Positions 46,150 through 58,263 of a stretch of 64,000 nucleotides of DNA are shown here, one piece after another. The position numbers and the translations under genes are program-made. The stretch lies in the NCBI GenBank assembly GCA_963969395.1, contig OZ017804.1, positions 21,854,268 to 21,918,267 on the forward strand, read 5' to 3'. Under the pieces are notes generated by a model that had not been told where the DNA came from, ran no database searches, and saw nothing but the letters and a program-made list of their open reading frames with translations. Source of the DNA: Pseudoscleropodium purum (taxonomy: Eukaryota; Streptophyta; Bryopsida; Hypnales; Brachytheciaceae). The stretch's first letter is position 1, and every line of letters starts with the position of its first letter.

Positions 46150-46308
46150 GAGCCATCCCCATGCCGCTGATAAGTCGCCCCACCCCAGGCTGCTGATAGG
46201 TCGTGCCACGTGGAACCATCCCCATGCCGCTGATAAGTCGCCCCACCCCAGGCTACTGATAAGTCGTGGCACGTAGAGCCATCCCCATGCCACTGATAAG
46301 TTGCCCCA
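46150..46308 (+). repeat. 63-bp minisatellite, ~2.5 copies
   Basis: Starts at 46,150, 46,213 and 46,276 with CCATCCCCATGCCGCTGATA; contains ATAAGTCGCCCCACCCC. Copies differ at a few positions. Confidence 0.92.
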
Positions 46309-46469
46309 CACACATAGCCAATCCCATGATGCCTTGATAAGTCGTAGTTTGCACAGCCAAAAATACGGAATCGGTAAATGGTTTGTGTGTTCGAGTCATA
46401 TGAACTAACACACTCCAAAAAATATGGAATTGGTAAATATGGAATTTGTGTGTTAGAGTCATATGACGG

Positions 46470-47744
46470 GGTGGTGCAGTGGGACTCTAGAGTTGGGGTG
46501 ACGGGGTGGCGCAGTGGGACTTGGGACTGGGGTGACGGGGTGGCGCAGCAGGACTTGGGAGCTGGGGTGGCGCAGCGGGACCCGGGAACTGGGGTTTAGG
46601 GGTGGCGTAGCGGGACTTGGGAGTTGGCGTGACGCGGTGGCGCAGCGGGACTCGGGAGCTGGGGTGACGAGGTGGCGCAGCGGGACTCGAGATTGGGGTG
46701 ATGGGATGGCGTAGCAGGACTCGGGAGCTGGGGTGACGGGGTGGCATAGCAGGACTCGGGAGCTGGGGTGACGGGGTGGCGCAGCGGGACTCGAGATTGG
46801 GGTGACGGGGTGGCGTACCGGGACTCGGGAGCTGGAGTGACGGGGTGGCATAGCAAAAGTCGGGAGCTGGGGTGACGGGGTGGCGTAGCGGGACTCGGGA
46901 GCTGGGGTGACGGGGTGGCGCAGCGAGACTCGAGAGCTGGGGTGACGGAGTGGCACAGCGGGACTCGGGAGCTCAGGTGACGCGGTGGCACAGCGGGACT
47001 CGGGAGCTGGGGTGACGGGGTGGCATAGCGGGACTCGGGAGCTGAGGTGACGGGGTGGCGCAACGGAACTCGGAAGCTCGGGTGACGCGATGGCGCAACG
47101 GGACTTGAGAGCTCGGGTGACGCGGTGGCGCAACGGGACTCAGGAGCTGGGGTGACGGGGTGGCGTAGTGGGGCTTGGGAGCTCGGGTGACGCGGTGGCG
47201 CAGTGGGACTCGGGAGCTGGGGTGACGGGGTGGCGCAGCGGGCTTTGGGAGCTCGGGTGACGCGGTGGCACATCGGGACTCGGGATTGGGGTGATGGGGT
47301 GGCGCAGCAGGACTCGGGAGCTGGGGGTGACGGGGTGGCGCAGCGGGACTCGGGAGCTGGGGTGACGGGGTGGCGCAACGGAACTCGGAAGCTCGGGTAA
47401 CGCGGTGGCGCAACAGGACTTGAGAGCTGGGGTGACGGGGTGGCGCAGCGGGATTTGGGAGCTCGGGTGACGCGGTGGCGCAGCGGGACTCGGGATTGGG
47501 GTGACGAGGTGGCGCAACGGGACTCGGGAGCTCGGGTGACGCGGTGGCGCAACGGGACTCGGGAGCTGGGGTGGCGCAGTGGGGCTTGGGAGCTCGGGTG
47601 ACGCGGTGGCACAGCGGGACTCGGGATCTCGGGTGACGCGGTGGGGGAGCGAAACTCGGGAGCTGGGGTGACGGGGTGGTGCAGGGTGACGCAGCGGGAC
47701 TAGCGGTGACGAGGTGGCGCAGCGGGACTCGGGACTGGGGTGAG
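46470..47744 (+). repeat. G-rich 35-bp minisatellite, ~36 copies
   Basis: Unit GGGACTCGGGAGCTGGGGT followed by GACGGGGTGGCGCAGC. Two subtypes are interspersed: GCTGGGGTGACGGGG and GCTCGGGTGACGCGG. Dense G-runs on the plus strand give strong G-quadruplex potential. Long Pro/Arg/Ser-rich frames on the minus strand (up to 338 codons, in overlapping phases) are by-products of the repeat, not genes. Confidence 0.96.
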
Positions 47745-50700
47745 CAATAAATCGCCGAAAGGAGCAATTTTTCGCCCAAAAGCTACATATAAATGGGTTG
47801 AGGGAATATGTGAGAATCCATTACCCTACATTCAATGGATAGAATCATTCAATCGCTACAAAATTTAGGGATAGTATTGCTTTATCATGCATGATTTTAT
47901 ATACTTTGGGATGAATACATGAGGGTTTAGGGTCTATGGTTTTTATTTTAAATCCATGTCAGTAGATGTGAAACCCTTCATTATTTCATTATGATGTGTG
48001 TTTATGATGTTGTACTGAAGTAGTGGGCAAAAAATGTATGGCATCCTACTTGTGCACTATGTACCATGCATTGGTAGTGTATACTTCAAATCTTGATATA
48101 TTCTCTTTTAATATATGGCGACTACAAAGTGATGTTTTAAAAGGGCCCTTACACAATTAGTTCATGGGTGCATTTTCACAATAGAAATTAGTTTGAAATT
48201 TACCACATGGTATATGGGGCGTTGTCAAGGGAAAATGCACATGGACAAAAGAGCAACATGTTCCTATAATAGAATGCTTTCTAAGGGTTAAAGGATAACT
48301 CTACTTTATAAAGGGTTGAGTGAAACTTCCAAAAACTGAACCATTCATTTATTGCCTTCAAGGTAAGTGCACTTGCTTCGGGCAACTTCTTGAAAGAAGA
48401 CATAGTACATTTTGCCTACAATGTTCTACCAATATTCAAAAAAATCTATGACCGAATTGAGATCGTTCTATTCAGGTCTCTTTCAAAAATCATAGCATAT
48501 TCATACAATATCAACTGGAATGCATTCTTGAAGGGGTTTGGAATCCCGTACAACCATCAAGAAGATCAAACCAAACTAAATTTTAAGGGGCTAATAATAG
48601 GAATCATGTTGAATGTTTCACTTGTGTGATTTCAGGTGTAATTGCCTTCCAAGGTAATTGCCTTCACATCAATAGAAGCTATTATGAGGGTTTACAAGAG
48701 CCATAGTGTTGAGGAACGAAATAAATTTCAATATTTAAAAAAGTGAAAATCGAAGGGAATGGTATTACAAGGGTAAAGCCTCTCGTAGCTTAGGCTCAAT
48801 GACCTCTCCAATTTCGAAATTGAAGGTTTATGGATGAATTTTTAGGATTCAACATAAGTAAATGGAATTCTTTTAACATATCTTTATCATTGATGTATGA
48901 AGAGGATTTTTTTTCGTTCTTTTTCTATTGGTACGGTTTGTGATTTCCCTCGTACCTTCTTCCACAAATAATAATTGGACAGATTGAGGGGTTCCGTACT
49001 ACATTCCCATTCCTTCCTTGAATGGATGATGGGGCATTTAGGAACTACATTTTCACAACCCAAAACCCCTGAAATTACAAGCACTATGGATGATAAGGCA
49101 TTCATGAACTACATTTTCACAACCCAAAACCCCTGAAATTACAAGCACTATGCACCTTGGTGAAACTCAAGTGTATCTCACAAAACAGGTATTTTGTAAT
49201 TTACAGGTTCAAAATGAGTGGAATGCATGTATCTGTATTACACATTATGGGTATTAAGAAATCCCAGTAATGTCCATTTAAAAAAAAATTTAAACTTCAA
49301 AATTAACACATTAAGAAAGAGGGACATGTGTTCAAGCTTTAAACCAGCTCATGTAGGCTCTACGGAACGAGTAGGGTTTAGGCCTGTAGCGGAGCGCCGT
49401 TAGGCGCGTAGCTACAGTATCCAGGCGCTTTGCGCCGTGTAGGGTTCACTGGGAAGATTCGAGGGTTCAGGGATGTTGTGCTTTGGGATTTAGACAGCAC
49501 ACTAAAAAAAAATGTCAAGTATCATCTTCCAACCTATGAACTAGGGGTGATTGGGTACTCCTTCTTTGTACCTTTCACTATGTTAAACAATGGAATTGAT
49601 CTACTAGGACTTCTAGGTTTATAGTAAATCCCAAACCATGAACCACTACAAATAGGGTTTAAGTAAGTTGGCCCCATATCTGTATACAAAGAAATCAGGG
49701 TTTAGGGGTCAATCCTACAAAGGGGTGAAGGAACATTTTATTACATGGCATGCTCCCAAACATCCTCACCTTTCCTTTTGGAGTGGATTTAGAATTATGT
49801 CTAATGGGTTTTCAAATAATCATGATTGGGATGCCACTACACTGTAGCCAATTCCGAATCTATAGTGTCCTAATGCACAAATAATATTGGCGTCGTGTTC
49901 CCTTTTAACATGTGATCTCTAACATGTGAACACAGGGTACACTGGATGGTCTAGGTTCAACTTTCTTCCAGAAGAGCATATCAATTGGTTGAGGTATGTT
50001 GTTTAATGTGGAGGGAATGTTTGCGAGCAAAAAAAAGGCTTGGATCTGTACTGGTGAAACTTGTACAATGCTCATAAATTCTTGGTACATTCTACCTGTT
50101 ACAAATCAAGAGCTGTTTACAGACTCACCCAAAAATCAACTTACCAGTGTGAGAATTTTGGCCCAACCCCATTTGAAGAATCGTGCATTGGAACCAATTT
50201 GGAACTTGTGCTTCATTAGCCACCATTCGAATTCAGGGTGGGTCAAATAGAAATGTATGTATAAAGCTCAGGGTGTTGGATTTTATTTTATTTTATTGAA
50301 TAATTGTTTGTTTATTAAGGTGAGATCTTGAATAATTATGCTCATATTGGTCACTTTTTTGGTACTACCAAAAAGGTCATTTTAGAGAGGGTTGCCTGGG
50401 GCCTTCTTGCTTGGTTAGGGGATTGCTGGCAAAAGAGATTAGGAATTTCAAAGTTTTTCCAAGAGTAGTAATTTTCAAGTTTGTTTATATTGTATTTGAT
50501 TCTATCATGGCAAAAGAAAACGACTAACTAGTAAACTCTAAATATTGGGTTGCTAAAAATAGGTGTTTCCAAAGTTAGAGGTCCCCATTTTGATCATTGA
50601 TGTTTTAGGAACATTCTAACGAAAAGTGAAGGGTTCATTTCGAAAAAGGGGTCCTTTTATGTTCACTACATGACATGCTTTCCAAAAGATTGTCATCACA

Positions 50701-52443
50701 TCTTGAGTTGGGTCACAATTATGTGTACCGGAAATCTAGTTTGATACCATTGGAAAGCCAATTGAACATCTAAACTAATAGTCAAGGCTTTTTTTTGTGT
50801 GTTTGGGGCCTTCAAACATGTGGACATTTTTCATTGAAAGGTTAGAGGGTTTAGGACAACCAACCAAGGAATGAAATTCGTGAGCAGTGCTCATCCATTC
50901 CTATTTTTGGAGACACAAAATGAGAGTTTAAAGAAAAAATTGTTGAACCTGTCAATGCCCAAGGCACCAGAATCTAACCAAGTTGCTATTTTTGGCAATT
51001 TAGATTCTTGAAAGATTCTTCTTGATGTCTAGTCTAGGCACCCTAAAACCCAACTTTGAAAATAAATGGTACTGATTCTTCTATTCAAGGTCTCAGGTTT
51101 TGGGGTACCCACCGTATAGTATTGACTTCCCATAGTGCTGAGAGCTCTGGTAAATGATCCTCCAATACTGGAGGACTTGAAGAAAAAATCACATTCAAAA
51201 TTCATTTAAAAAAATTATAGAATAGATTTAGAGAAGCCATAAATTGGTTGAGGGTTATTTATATGGGGCCCCTAAACCTCATATTTTGTTGGTCACAAAC
51301 TTCTCAAGTTTGAGTTGTTAAAAGTGAATGGAATTTTCTTCAAAGTTCTAACACCTTCACGATCAGACATCATAATCTTCCAAACTATGAGTGATATTGT
51401 CATGCTTTATGGTCCTGGGTGATCTCCAACATGTCTAGTTTGACTTTGTACGGCTACCATTCGAAAAAAGTGACTTGGTTCAACTTATCAAAATGACAGC
51501 TTCTAATTCCATTCAAAGCAAATTTCTGGTGGCTCACAATAAGCCGGGGGCATTAAGGGGTGAAGCCCACACAGTTAGTGGTATATGTCCAATAAATCAC
51601 CAAACTTGTAGCAAACAACTGCAGTGATCCCTATAACTGCTCAACCAACACTGAAGCTGAGGGTTTAGGTGTGAGATTGGAAATCATCTAGTGACTGTAC
51701 ATATACACTGTGCACCAAGCGAACACGGCAACCTGGCAAGGAGTCCCCCCTAAAGTGACGGTTTTAGATTTTTGGACAGCAACATGGCAGGGAGTTCCCC
51801 CTAAAGTTGTGGTTTTAGATTTTTGGACTGATTTCAAGATATCCAACCATGGCTACTGCGTGTCTTCTGATAAATATGATATTTCCTTGATTTTTTTTTT
51901 TAATCCAAGCACCCCATAATGCAGCAAAGCCCAGTACAAAGTAACCGCAGTGTTCATGTGGATCAATCCAAATTATCCAAGGATGAGGCTTTATTACACG
52001 TCATGGACGTGGATGATTTTCATAAAAAATTCCTAGCACATTATAAGACTAAATTTCTTAAATAAATGCACTTTTCAGTCCAAATCTAAAAAATAGATGT
52101 TCAGTTAGGAAATAAATACAAGCGTAGTGGTGCAATTCGGAGGGAATGCAGCTGCTGATTATACCCTGAAATTTTCAAAGGGTTAGGGTGGTTGAGGGGG
52201 TCCAACCCCCTAGCACTCCAATGTCCAATTCCTAGACAATGAAGATATTGGGATTTAGTTTTCTTTCTTATCAATGCTTGGACAGAAGTCCTCTAATTTG
52301 TGGAAATACTTCATCAAGTTGTTGTCCTATCCAATGGTTGGATTTGGCGTTAGTAAAGTTTATATTTTTTTGAATTCTCAAGTGTGGAAGTATGTCAAGC
52401 CAAAATTTTAGTGACTTCAGTTCAAAATTGGATTTCCAAAAGT
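47745..52443. other. AT-rich subtelomeric DNA with small duplications
   Basis: No gene recognised. It contains a 64-bp tandem duplication at 49,022-49,149 (CATTTTCACAACCCAAAACC core), a GC-rich double hairpin at 49,384-49,436, and a 56-bp duplication at about 51,725-51,833 (CCCCCTAAAGT then GTTTTAGATTTTTGGAC). Isolated GGGTTTAGG seeds are scattered. Confidence 0.6.
49384..49436. repeat. GC-rich double hairpin
   Basis: First palindrome 49,384-49,417: outer arms CTGTAGC and GCTACAG, inner arms GCGCC and GGCGC, loop GTTA. Second hairpin 49,424-49,436: GGCGC-TTT-GCGCC. They stand out in AT-rich DNA and may be a small mobile palindrome or a piece of organelle DNA; neither is shown. Confidence 0.7.
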
Positions 52444-53580
52444 GTGGTCATAGATGAATAGAACTCAAGAATTTTGAAAAATCACCACATCAATCGAAAC
52501 TTCATTTCAAATCCATTCTAACAAGTTGTACTCCAAAAATGCTAATATTTTGCTTGTAATTAAATTTAGGACGAATTTAAAAATATTCCTTTTTAAATTT
52601 ATGGAAAAAGGGTGGTGATAGCAGTTTCGACTCTAACCATACACATGGAATCCAAGATTCAATACGTACATCTTCCATTCATATACAGTCATATATTAAT
52701 AGAACTCAAGAATTTTGAAAAATCACCCCATCAATGGAACTTCATTTCAAATCCATTCCGACAAGCTATACTCGAAAAATGCTAAATATTTTGCTTGTCA
52801 TTGAATTTAGGACAAATTTAAAAATAACCCTTTTTAAGGGTTTAGGGAAAAATACTGGTGATAGCAGTTTCGACTCTAACCATACTCATGGAATCCAAAA
52901 TTCAATATGGTCATCTTCCATTCATATGCGGTTATAGATTAATAGAACTCAAGGAATTTTGAAAAATCTCCACATCAATCAATGGAACTTCATTTCAAAC
53001 CCATTCCAACAAGTTGTACTCTAAAAATGCTAATATTTTGCTTATCATTGAGTTTAGGACAAATTTAAAAATAACCCTTTTTAAGGGTTCAAGGGAAAAA
53101 GGGTGGTGATAGCAGTTTAGGCTCTAACCATACACAGGGAATCTAAAATTCAATACGTACATCTTCCATTCATATAGAGTCCTAGATTAATAGAACTCAA
53201 TAAATTTTGAAAAACCACCACATCAATCAATGGAACTTCGTTTCAAACCCATTCCTAAACCCTCTATACTCTAAAAATGGTAAAATTTGGCTTGTCATTG
53301 AATTTAGGACAAATTTAAAAATAACCCTTTTTAAGGGTTTAGGGGAAAATATTGGTGATAGCAGTTTAGGCTCTAACCATACACATGGAATCTAAAATTC
53401 AATATGGTACATCTTCCATTCATATGCAGTCATAGATGAATAGAACTCAAGGGATTTTGAAAAAATCACCACATCAATCAATGGAACTTCATTTCAAATC
53501 CATTCCAAACTGTTGTACTCCAAAAATGCTAATACTTTGTTTGTCATTGAATTTAGGACTAAATTTAGGGTCATGTTTAA
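52444..53580 (+). repeat. ~245-bp tandem repeat, ~4.6 copies
   Basis: AATAGAACTCAA recurs at 52,457, 52,698, 52,941, 53,189 and 53,439. Units also share GGTGATAGCAGTTTnGnCTC and CATCTTCCATTCATAT. Spacing of 241-250 bp reflects small indels. Function unknown; it resembles a subtelomeric satellite. Confidence 0.95.
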
Positions 53581-53653
53581 AATGAGACTCCACTTTCTCT
53601 CATTTTAATGAATATGGCCTTTATTGTATACTTGCAATATTGGTTGTACGAGA

Positions 53654-54119
53654 ATTGTGCCACCAGCTTTCAAAAGCATCTTCAAATCATAAAAGATTTT
53701 TATGGAGAACCCAAGTGGATAAGGGAGAGTGAGAGCAAATTTCTTGTACGTGTTATGTTTGATAAATTCTTCCTAGACTCAAAGTAGCCTCTTTTCAAAA
53801 TTGTAATGATTGCCAATGCATCCGCAGCTATGGAGGTGCCTTCGCTAAATGCTCTTGTGCATTAGTTGGTGAACCCCCTAATGAAATTGTGGAGAGTTTG
53901 GATGCAAACTTCTCACTTGGCAAAAGCTTTGGAGAGTACATCAAACTAAAACAAATTGCCATGGTTCATATGTTGGTTAGTGTAGAAGATGAATGCACCT
54001 TCTCAACATTGTCTTTCCCAAAGGATAGGCTTGATCAGAACCTTGGAGTGGTTGTGGGCATGCATTGTCAAAATGTTTATACTTTGAAAAATTTCTCATA
54101 TAATGATTGTTTTAAGTAG
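53654..54119 (+). pseudogene. hAT-family transposase C-terminal remnant
   Basis: The last 76 codons (53,889-54,119) contain SVEDECTFSTLSF, KDRLDQNL and YTLKNFSYNDCF before a TAG. This matches the layout of the hAT dimerisation domain (acidic-aromatic F-S-T-L box followed by R/L-rich helix) as I know it from plant hAT proteins. Upstream, a different frame (FQKHLQIIKDFYGEPKWI, about 53,665 onward) looks like more of the same protein, broken by a TAG near 53,787 and frameshifts. No terminal inverted repeats or 8-bp duplication were found. The DNA-binding and catalytic parts are absent. Confidence 0.6.
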
Positions 54120-57062
54120 TAGGTGCTAGCCACTAAGCAAGATTATTATGCAATGATTGCATGACACCTACTCTAGATCCACGAGGTAGTGTAAGATTGC
54201 TTGGTATTTGTAATTGGTACTTGTTAAGTTTTTCATTCCAATTGGCTAGTGATAGATTTCAAATTCCAGTTGAGATTTTGCCGTAAATTTAGAGTATGTT
54301 GATACTTCAAAACATCTTTTACAGAACATAACTTTTTTTCTTTGTTACTATCAATTATTCATATTATATATATAGCCATATTTGTGGCCTCCTACTAATG
54401 GAGAGTAGAGGTCGTTCAATTGCCATGTGCTTATTGTTGTTTTTCTATCATGTGGTGGCTTCTCAATCATAGCTTGTATTGAGTGATTGTGAGTCTAGAA
54501 TGACACTTTGTTGTGTGATATTGATTCTCTATTTTAGGGGAATTTCTATCCACCTTGAGAGAGTGTGACGTCATTAGGTGAATTTTTGGCTACTATTACT
54601 ATCTGTATCATTGTATTCCTTTAATTCCCTTACTAATTTAGGCATCAAAATATATAGTGTATTGGTTGTAGGGACCATGATTGAATTCAAGGGAGATGAG
54701 TGAAGAAACTTGAAGGGACTTTATCATTGCCATTTTGTTTGTTTGCCATGGCTTATAGTTGCTTTCAATGCTTTGTACTAAATGGGATTGCTTATATTCT
54801 GTACTTGTTCACTTCTAGTCCATCTTTCTAGCATTGCACTAAATCAAGCATCGGAATACTTGAGTTTAGGGTGCAGGTCATGTTGTGCTAGATGGAGAGC
54901 TTGGAGATGGTGAGCATGTTTAGGAAACTTACTTTTTGACTCTTTGTTGGATGTTTGCACTTAATTGTTTAAATGTTTACAAAATTTGCAAGACCTTAAA
55001 AAGTGTACCCTAAAGCAATTCAAAATTGCACACTCAGCAGCCCAATCTAAACCAAATATGAATCCTTAGTTGCCACTTCCTTCGACACTGAAAATTCACA
55101 AGAAACAATTGTCATCAAATTCAATGGAAAATTTTGTCTCTGAAGCCAGCAAGTTATGGAAGAAGACGACAAATTTTGTACAGAAAAACCCACATGGCCC
55201 ATCCATATTTGGAATTTGGCGAGAAAGCAGCACCCCGCACTAAACGAAAAAAACAAACCTGGCTGGTGGTGCTACGGAAGAAGGCTCAAACCCTAGTCTC
55301 CAGTTGTCGTGAATTCTTGTTCCATTTGAAGTGACCGGTTTCAATCTTTAATTAGGATGCGGTTAAGTATATTTGAGGATGTCCTTCGCCGGGATTCTCG
55401 GGTAAGCAGGGGTCCATGATTTTCTTGGGGTCTGACACCATTTTGAGGGGCGAAAAGGATTCCGTGGACCGTGGATATTAGAACTTCCAGTTCTGCTGTC
55501 GTCACTCAAGGCCTCAAGAGATCCTTGAATTCGAATAATCGAACTATCTGCCTTCATCAACAACAGCTATCTTGCCCGAGTACTGCTGGACAAGGATCAT
55601 CAAAACCCTAAAACACCGTTGCAGGGTGCGACTGCACTGCTCATCCTCGACTGTAGGAATCGGGCCTTTGAGTTGGTTGGTGAGGCTGACGCATGTGGTG
55701 TCTCGCCATGTCGTCTTGCTGCACCAGAATTTACCTGTCCGCTCGTTGAGTCTCCACTGCCAGGTAAACCGAATTTTCAGAGCATAATTCCTCACTGCAG
55801 CATGTGATCCTATCTCTGCAGCATAGTTCAATTCTAAAGCTGTTTGCATATTTTGAGAGTTGTGGGCGCTGTGGGTTCCCTTCCTGCTTGGAGGTTTACT
55901 TGATTAGGGTTTAGCAATTGACAGGGAAGCGCGGACAGAATTGGAAGGTGGCTGAATAACTCGAGGAGAGTGATTCTTGCATGATACTTTGAGTCTAGAT
56001 CGAAGTCAATCCAATGCAATCGTCAGCAGAATTTTATCTGTCCAAGTGTCAGGACCTGTCGCAGCGTTCTTGCTGGCTACAGAAGAGTGTTTACGGGATT
56101 AGCGAATCTTAGAGATTGATACTTTCACATTTGAGCATTCCGCTGACTACGTTCCAGTCCAGTCTTCTCAAGCTGAAGTCATTTGAAGTTGTTCACGTTG
56201 ATGTCAAACTGCTGCAGTTGTTTCTTCCTCCGTGCTTGGTGGCCTGAGAGTTCATGATTGAGCAGTGTGGAGAATGGAACGGACACAGATGCAAGGGAGT
56301 AGGAGGCCGTAATTTTTCATTGACTGAAGCTAAGTATTAAGGCTACTTACGTCGGTGGTTGTCGATGCAGGGAAACAGTGAGTGTTTTTTTCTCTCAGGC
56401 CCTGAGGGCTGAGCCATTTTGGAGGGGGTTCAAAATAGCAGTTTACAGTTAACGGGGAGCGGAAGATTCCAAGAGAGGGATTCATACGTGGAACTTTTGT
56501 GCGTGGACTGAATTGAACTTCTAGTCAACAAATTTTGGAAGCGGCAGGCATTGGAATTATTGGTACCGAAGGCCGAGAAGGGGCTATAAAATTAGACAAG
56601 TAATTGAACGGACTTGAAGACATTGCCAGTCATGCATGATACTTTGTGTCTGTGCTGAAGTCGAGTTTGAAGCTTGTTGTGTTCATATGACGTTGCTGAT
56701 GTTGAGGTTGGGGTTGCTGAACGAAAGTAGAAATTATCTTCTCGCCTGGAGGTTTGGCAATTTGAGGAAGAGAAGGAACTCAGTTGGAGGGAGCAGATTG
56801 CTACTTATATGCTACTTTTTCAACTTTTACTCAAGGTTTCAGACATTGCCTGGATATGGACAAGGAGCTCTTTTCAACTGATCGAGTACTTACACTTGAA
56901 AGGGGGCCAAAGACTTGAGGAGATTCAGTCCTTTGCTTTTTCTAGATGAGAAGTTGGATTTCTGTCTGTGGTGTTACTCTGTTGTTGAAGCGGAACCGTT
57001 AAAAGTTTGTAAACACTGAGCCACAAAATGCCTGCATTAATACACTTTTTGTCGCATCATAG
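54120..57062. other. Spacer and upstream region of the truncated PDF-motif paralogue
   Basis: 54.1-55.3 kb is AT-rich with nothing recognised. From 55.3 kb the base composition rises, as in the equivalent region upstream of the intact gene. Exon-like pieces on the plus strand include an ATG at about 55,356 ending in TCTCGG|GTAAGC and a stretch between CCGTTGCAG and CTGCCAG|GTAAAC (about 55,613-55,753). They give no recognisable domain. Confidence 0.4.
56571..56733 (+). repeat. 163-bp direct repeat, copy 1
   Basis: Begins GGCCGAGAAGGGGCTATAAAA and is almost identical to 57,863-58,025; a third, diverged trace (GCATGATACTTTGAGTCT) is at about 55,978. Confidence 0.93.
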
Positions 57063-57063
57063 G

Positions 57064-57730
57064 CAGCAGACGAGAAGCTATTTGGTGCTTGGAGCTGGTG
57101 CACTGGTGAGTGAGTGTTGACTTCTGGCCATACACCTGTTCTACGGAAGTAGTTGGATGACTTGTGACTTGTCTGAACTGAACTACCGTGGTCATGTTAG
57201 AAACACATGTGTCCGATACATTCAGAACAGCAGTATATTTGATTAATACGGTGGTACGCTTCCCCCAAACTGACAGGACGTGAACTGGGTTGGTTGGACG
57301 TTAAAACATTGAATCTTCGTACCGATGAGTACCTTATGCTGAAACTGCTACGAATTGAATGCGGTTATTGACTCACTATCGGGGATTTGTGTGACCAGGG
57401 TGCCTGCGTGGTCCCACTCTTGAAGTCTCCATGGCATATACACCCATGTTTATTATTTGTCTCAGCCTCCCCTGGAGGAAGGAGCAGCGGATCCATTAGG
57501 TGTTCATCGTCGTCAGTCTGGAGAAAACCCTCTGTGAGTACCAATGCTTCGGGTATGTATAGGATGGCCGCTCTTATGGCCAGAAGTGGTTGCTTTTTTT
57601 CTCTGAGAAGAATTGAATGACATGTATGAAGTATTTAACAATTGAACCAGGCGAAGTACAGACAATCGAGCAAGATTGGGAGGAGTATTTTGCGGATCCT
57701 TTGCAGTGGTGGGACAACAGATTATACAAG
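57064..57730 (+). pseudogene. Truncated PDF-motif (OSB-like) paralogue
   Basis: Three plus-strand exons correspond to the minus-strand gene at 10.4-11.5 kb: about 57,064-57,105, 57,399-57,552 (154 bp) and 57,651-57,730 (80 bp). Lengths and phases of the last two are identical to those in the intact gene. Exon 3 encodes EYFADPLQWWDNR; 16 of 26 residues match. Exon 2 shares SPWHIHP, SGSIRCS and NASG, about half identical. The exon with the rest of the PDF motif (S-P-D-F) is absent: 131 bp after the exon 3 donor the sequence runs into the second copy of a 163-bp repeat. The copy is therefore probably non-functional. Confidence 0.75.
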
Positions 57731-57862
57731 GTATCCTAGGAATATTGCTAAAGGGTAGTGATTGCTGGTGTTAGAAATTTGTGAAAAGACATTGAGAGGG
57801 TTATTTATTGCTTGTACAAGGTCTTGAGCGCTTGGGTAAACAAGAAGCATATTACAAGAAGA

Positions 57863-58025
57863 GGCCGAGAAGGAGCTATAAAATCAGACAAGTAATTGAA
57901 CGGACTTGAAGACATTGCCAGTCATGCATGATCCTTTGTGTCTGTGCTGAAGTCGAGTTTGAAGCTTGTTGTGTTCATATGACGTTGCTGATGTTGAGGT
58001 TGGGGTTGCTGAACGCAAGTAGAAT
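57863..58025 (+). repeat. 163-bp direct repeat, copy 2
   Basis: Near-identical to 56,571-56,733, and placed where the last exon of the PDF-motif paralogue would be expected. Its ORF-like reading is the same short frame in both copies and has no recognisable domain. Confidence 0.93.
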
Positions 58026-58036
58026 TTCTCTTCTAC

Positions 58037-58202
58037 AGTCCCTGCCCGCCCTAAACCCTCAATCCCTGCCCGCCCTAAACCCTCAGTCCCTGCCCGCCCT
58101 AAACCCTAAACCCTCCCCGCCCTAAACCCTAAACCCTCCCCGCCCTAAACCCGCAGTCCCTCCCCGCCGTAAACCCACAGTCCCCCGCGGACCCTAAACC
58201 GT
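58037..58202 (-). repeat. Inverted telomere-like tract (CCCTAAA-containing ~24-bp repeat)
   Basis: Units such as AGTCCCTGCCCGCCCTAAACC, with runs of CCCTAAACCCT. The C-rich strand is on top, so this tract is opposite in orientation to the interstitial and terminal arrays. Confidence 0.85.
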
Positions 58203-58263
58203 GTGCAGGCTTTTAAGGGCGTTCTCGCCGCTTTGTTCGGTCTCTTCACACTCTCTGTAGTGT

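Noticed and set aside
46459..47779. Pro/Ser/Arg-rich minus-strand frames up to 338 codons, including a short in-phase tail outside the array
   Set aside because: They follow the 35-bp minisatellite in several overlapping phases; composition is dictated by the repeat.
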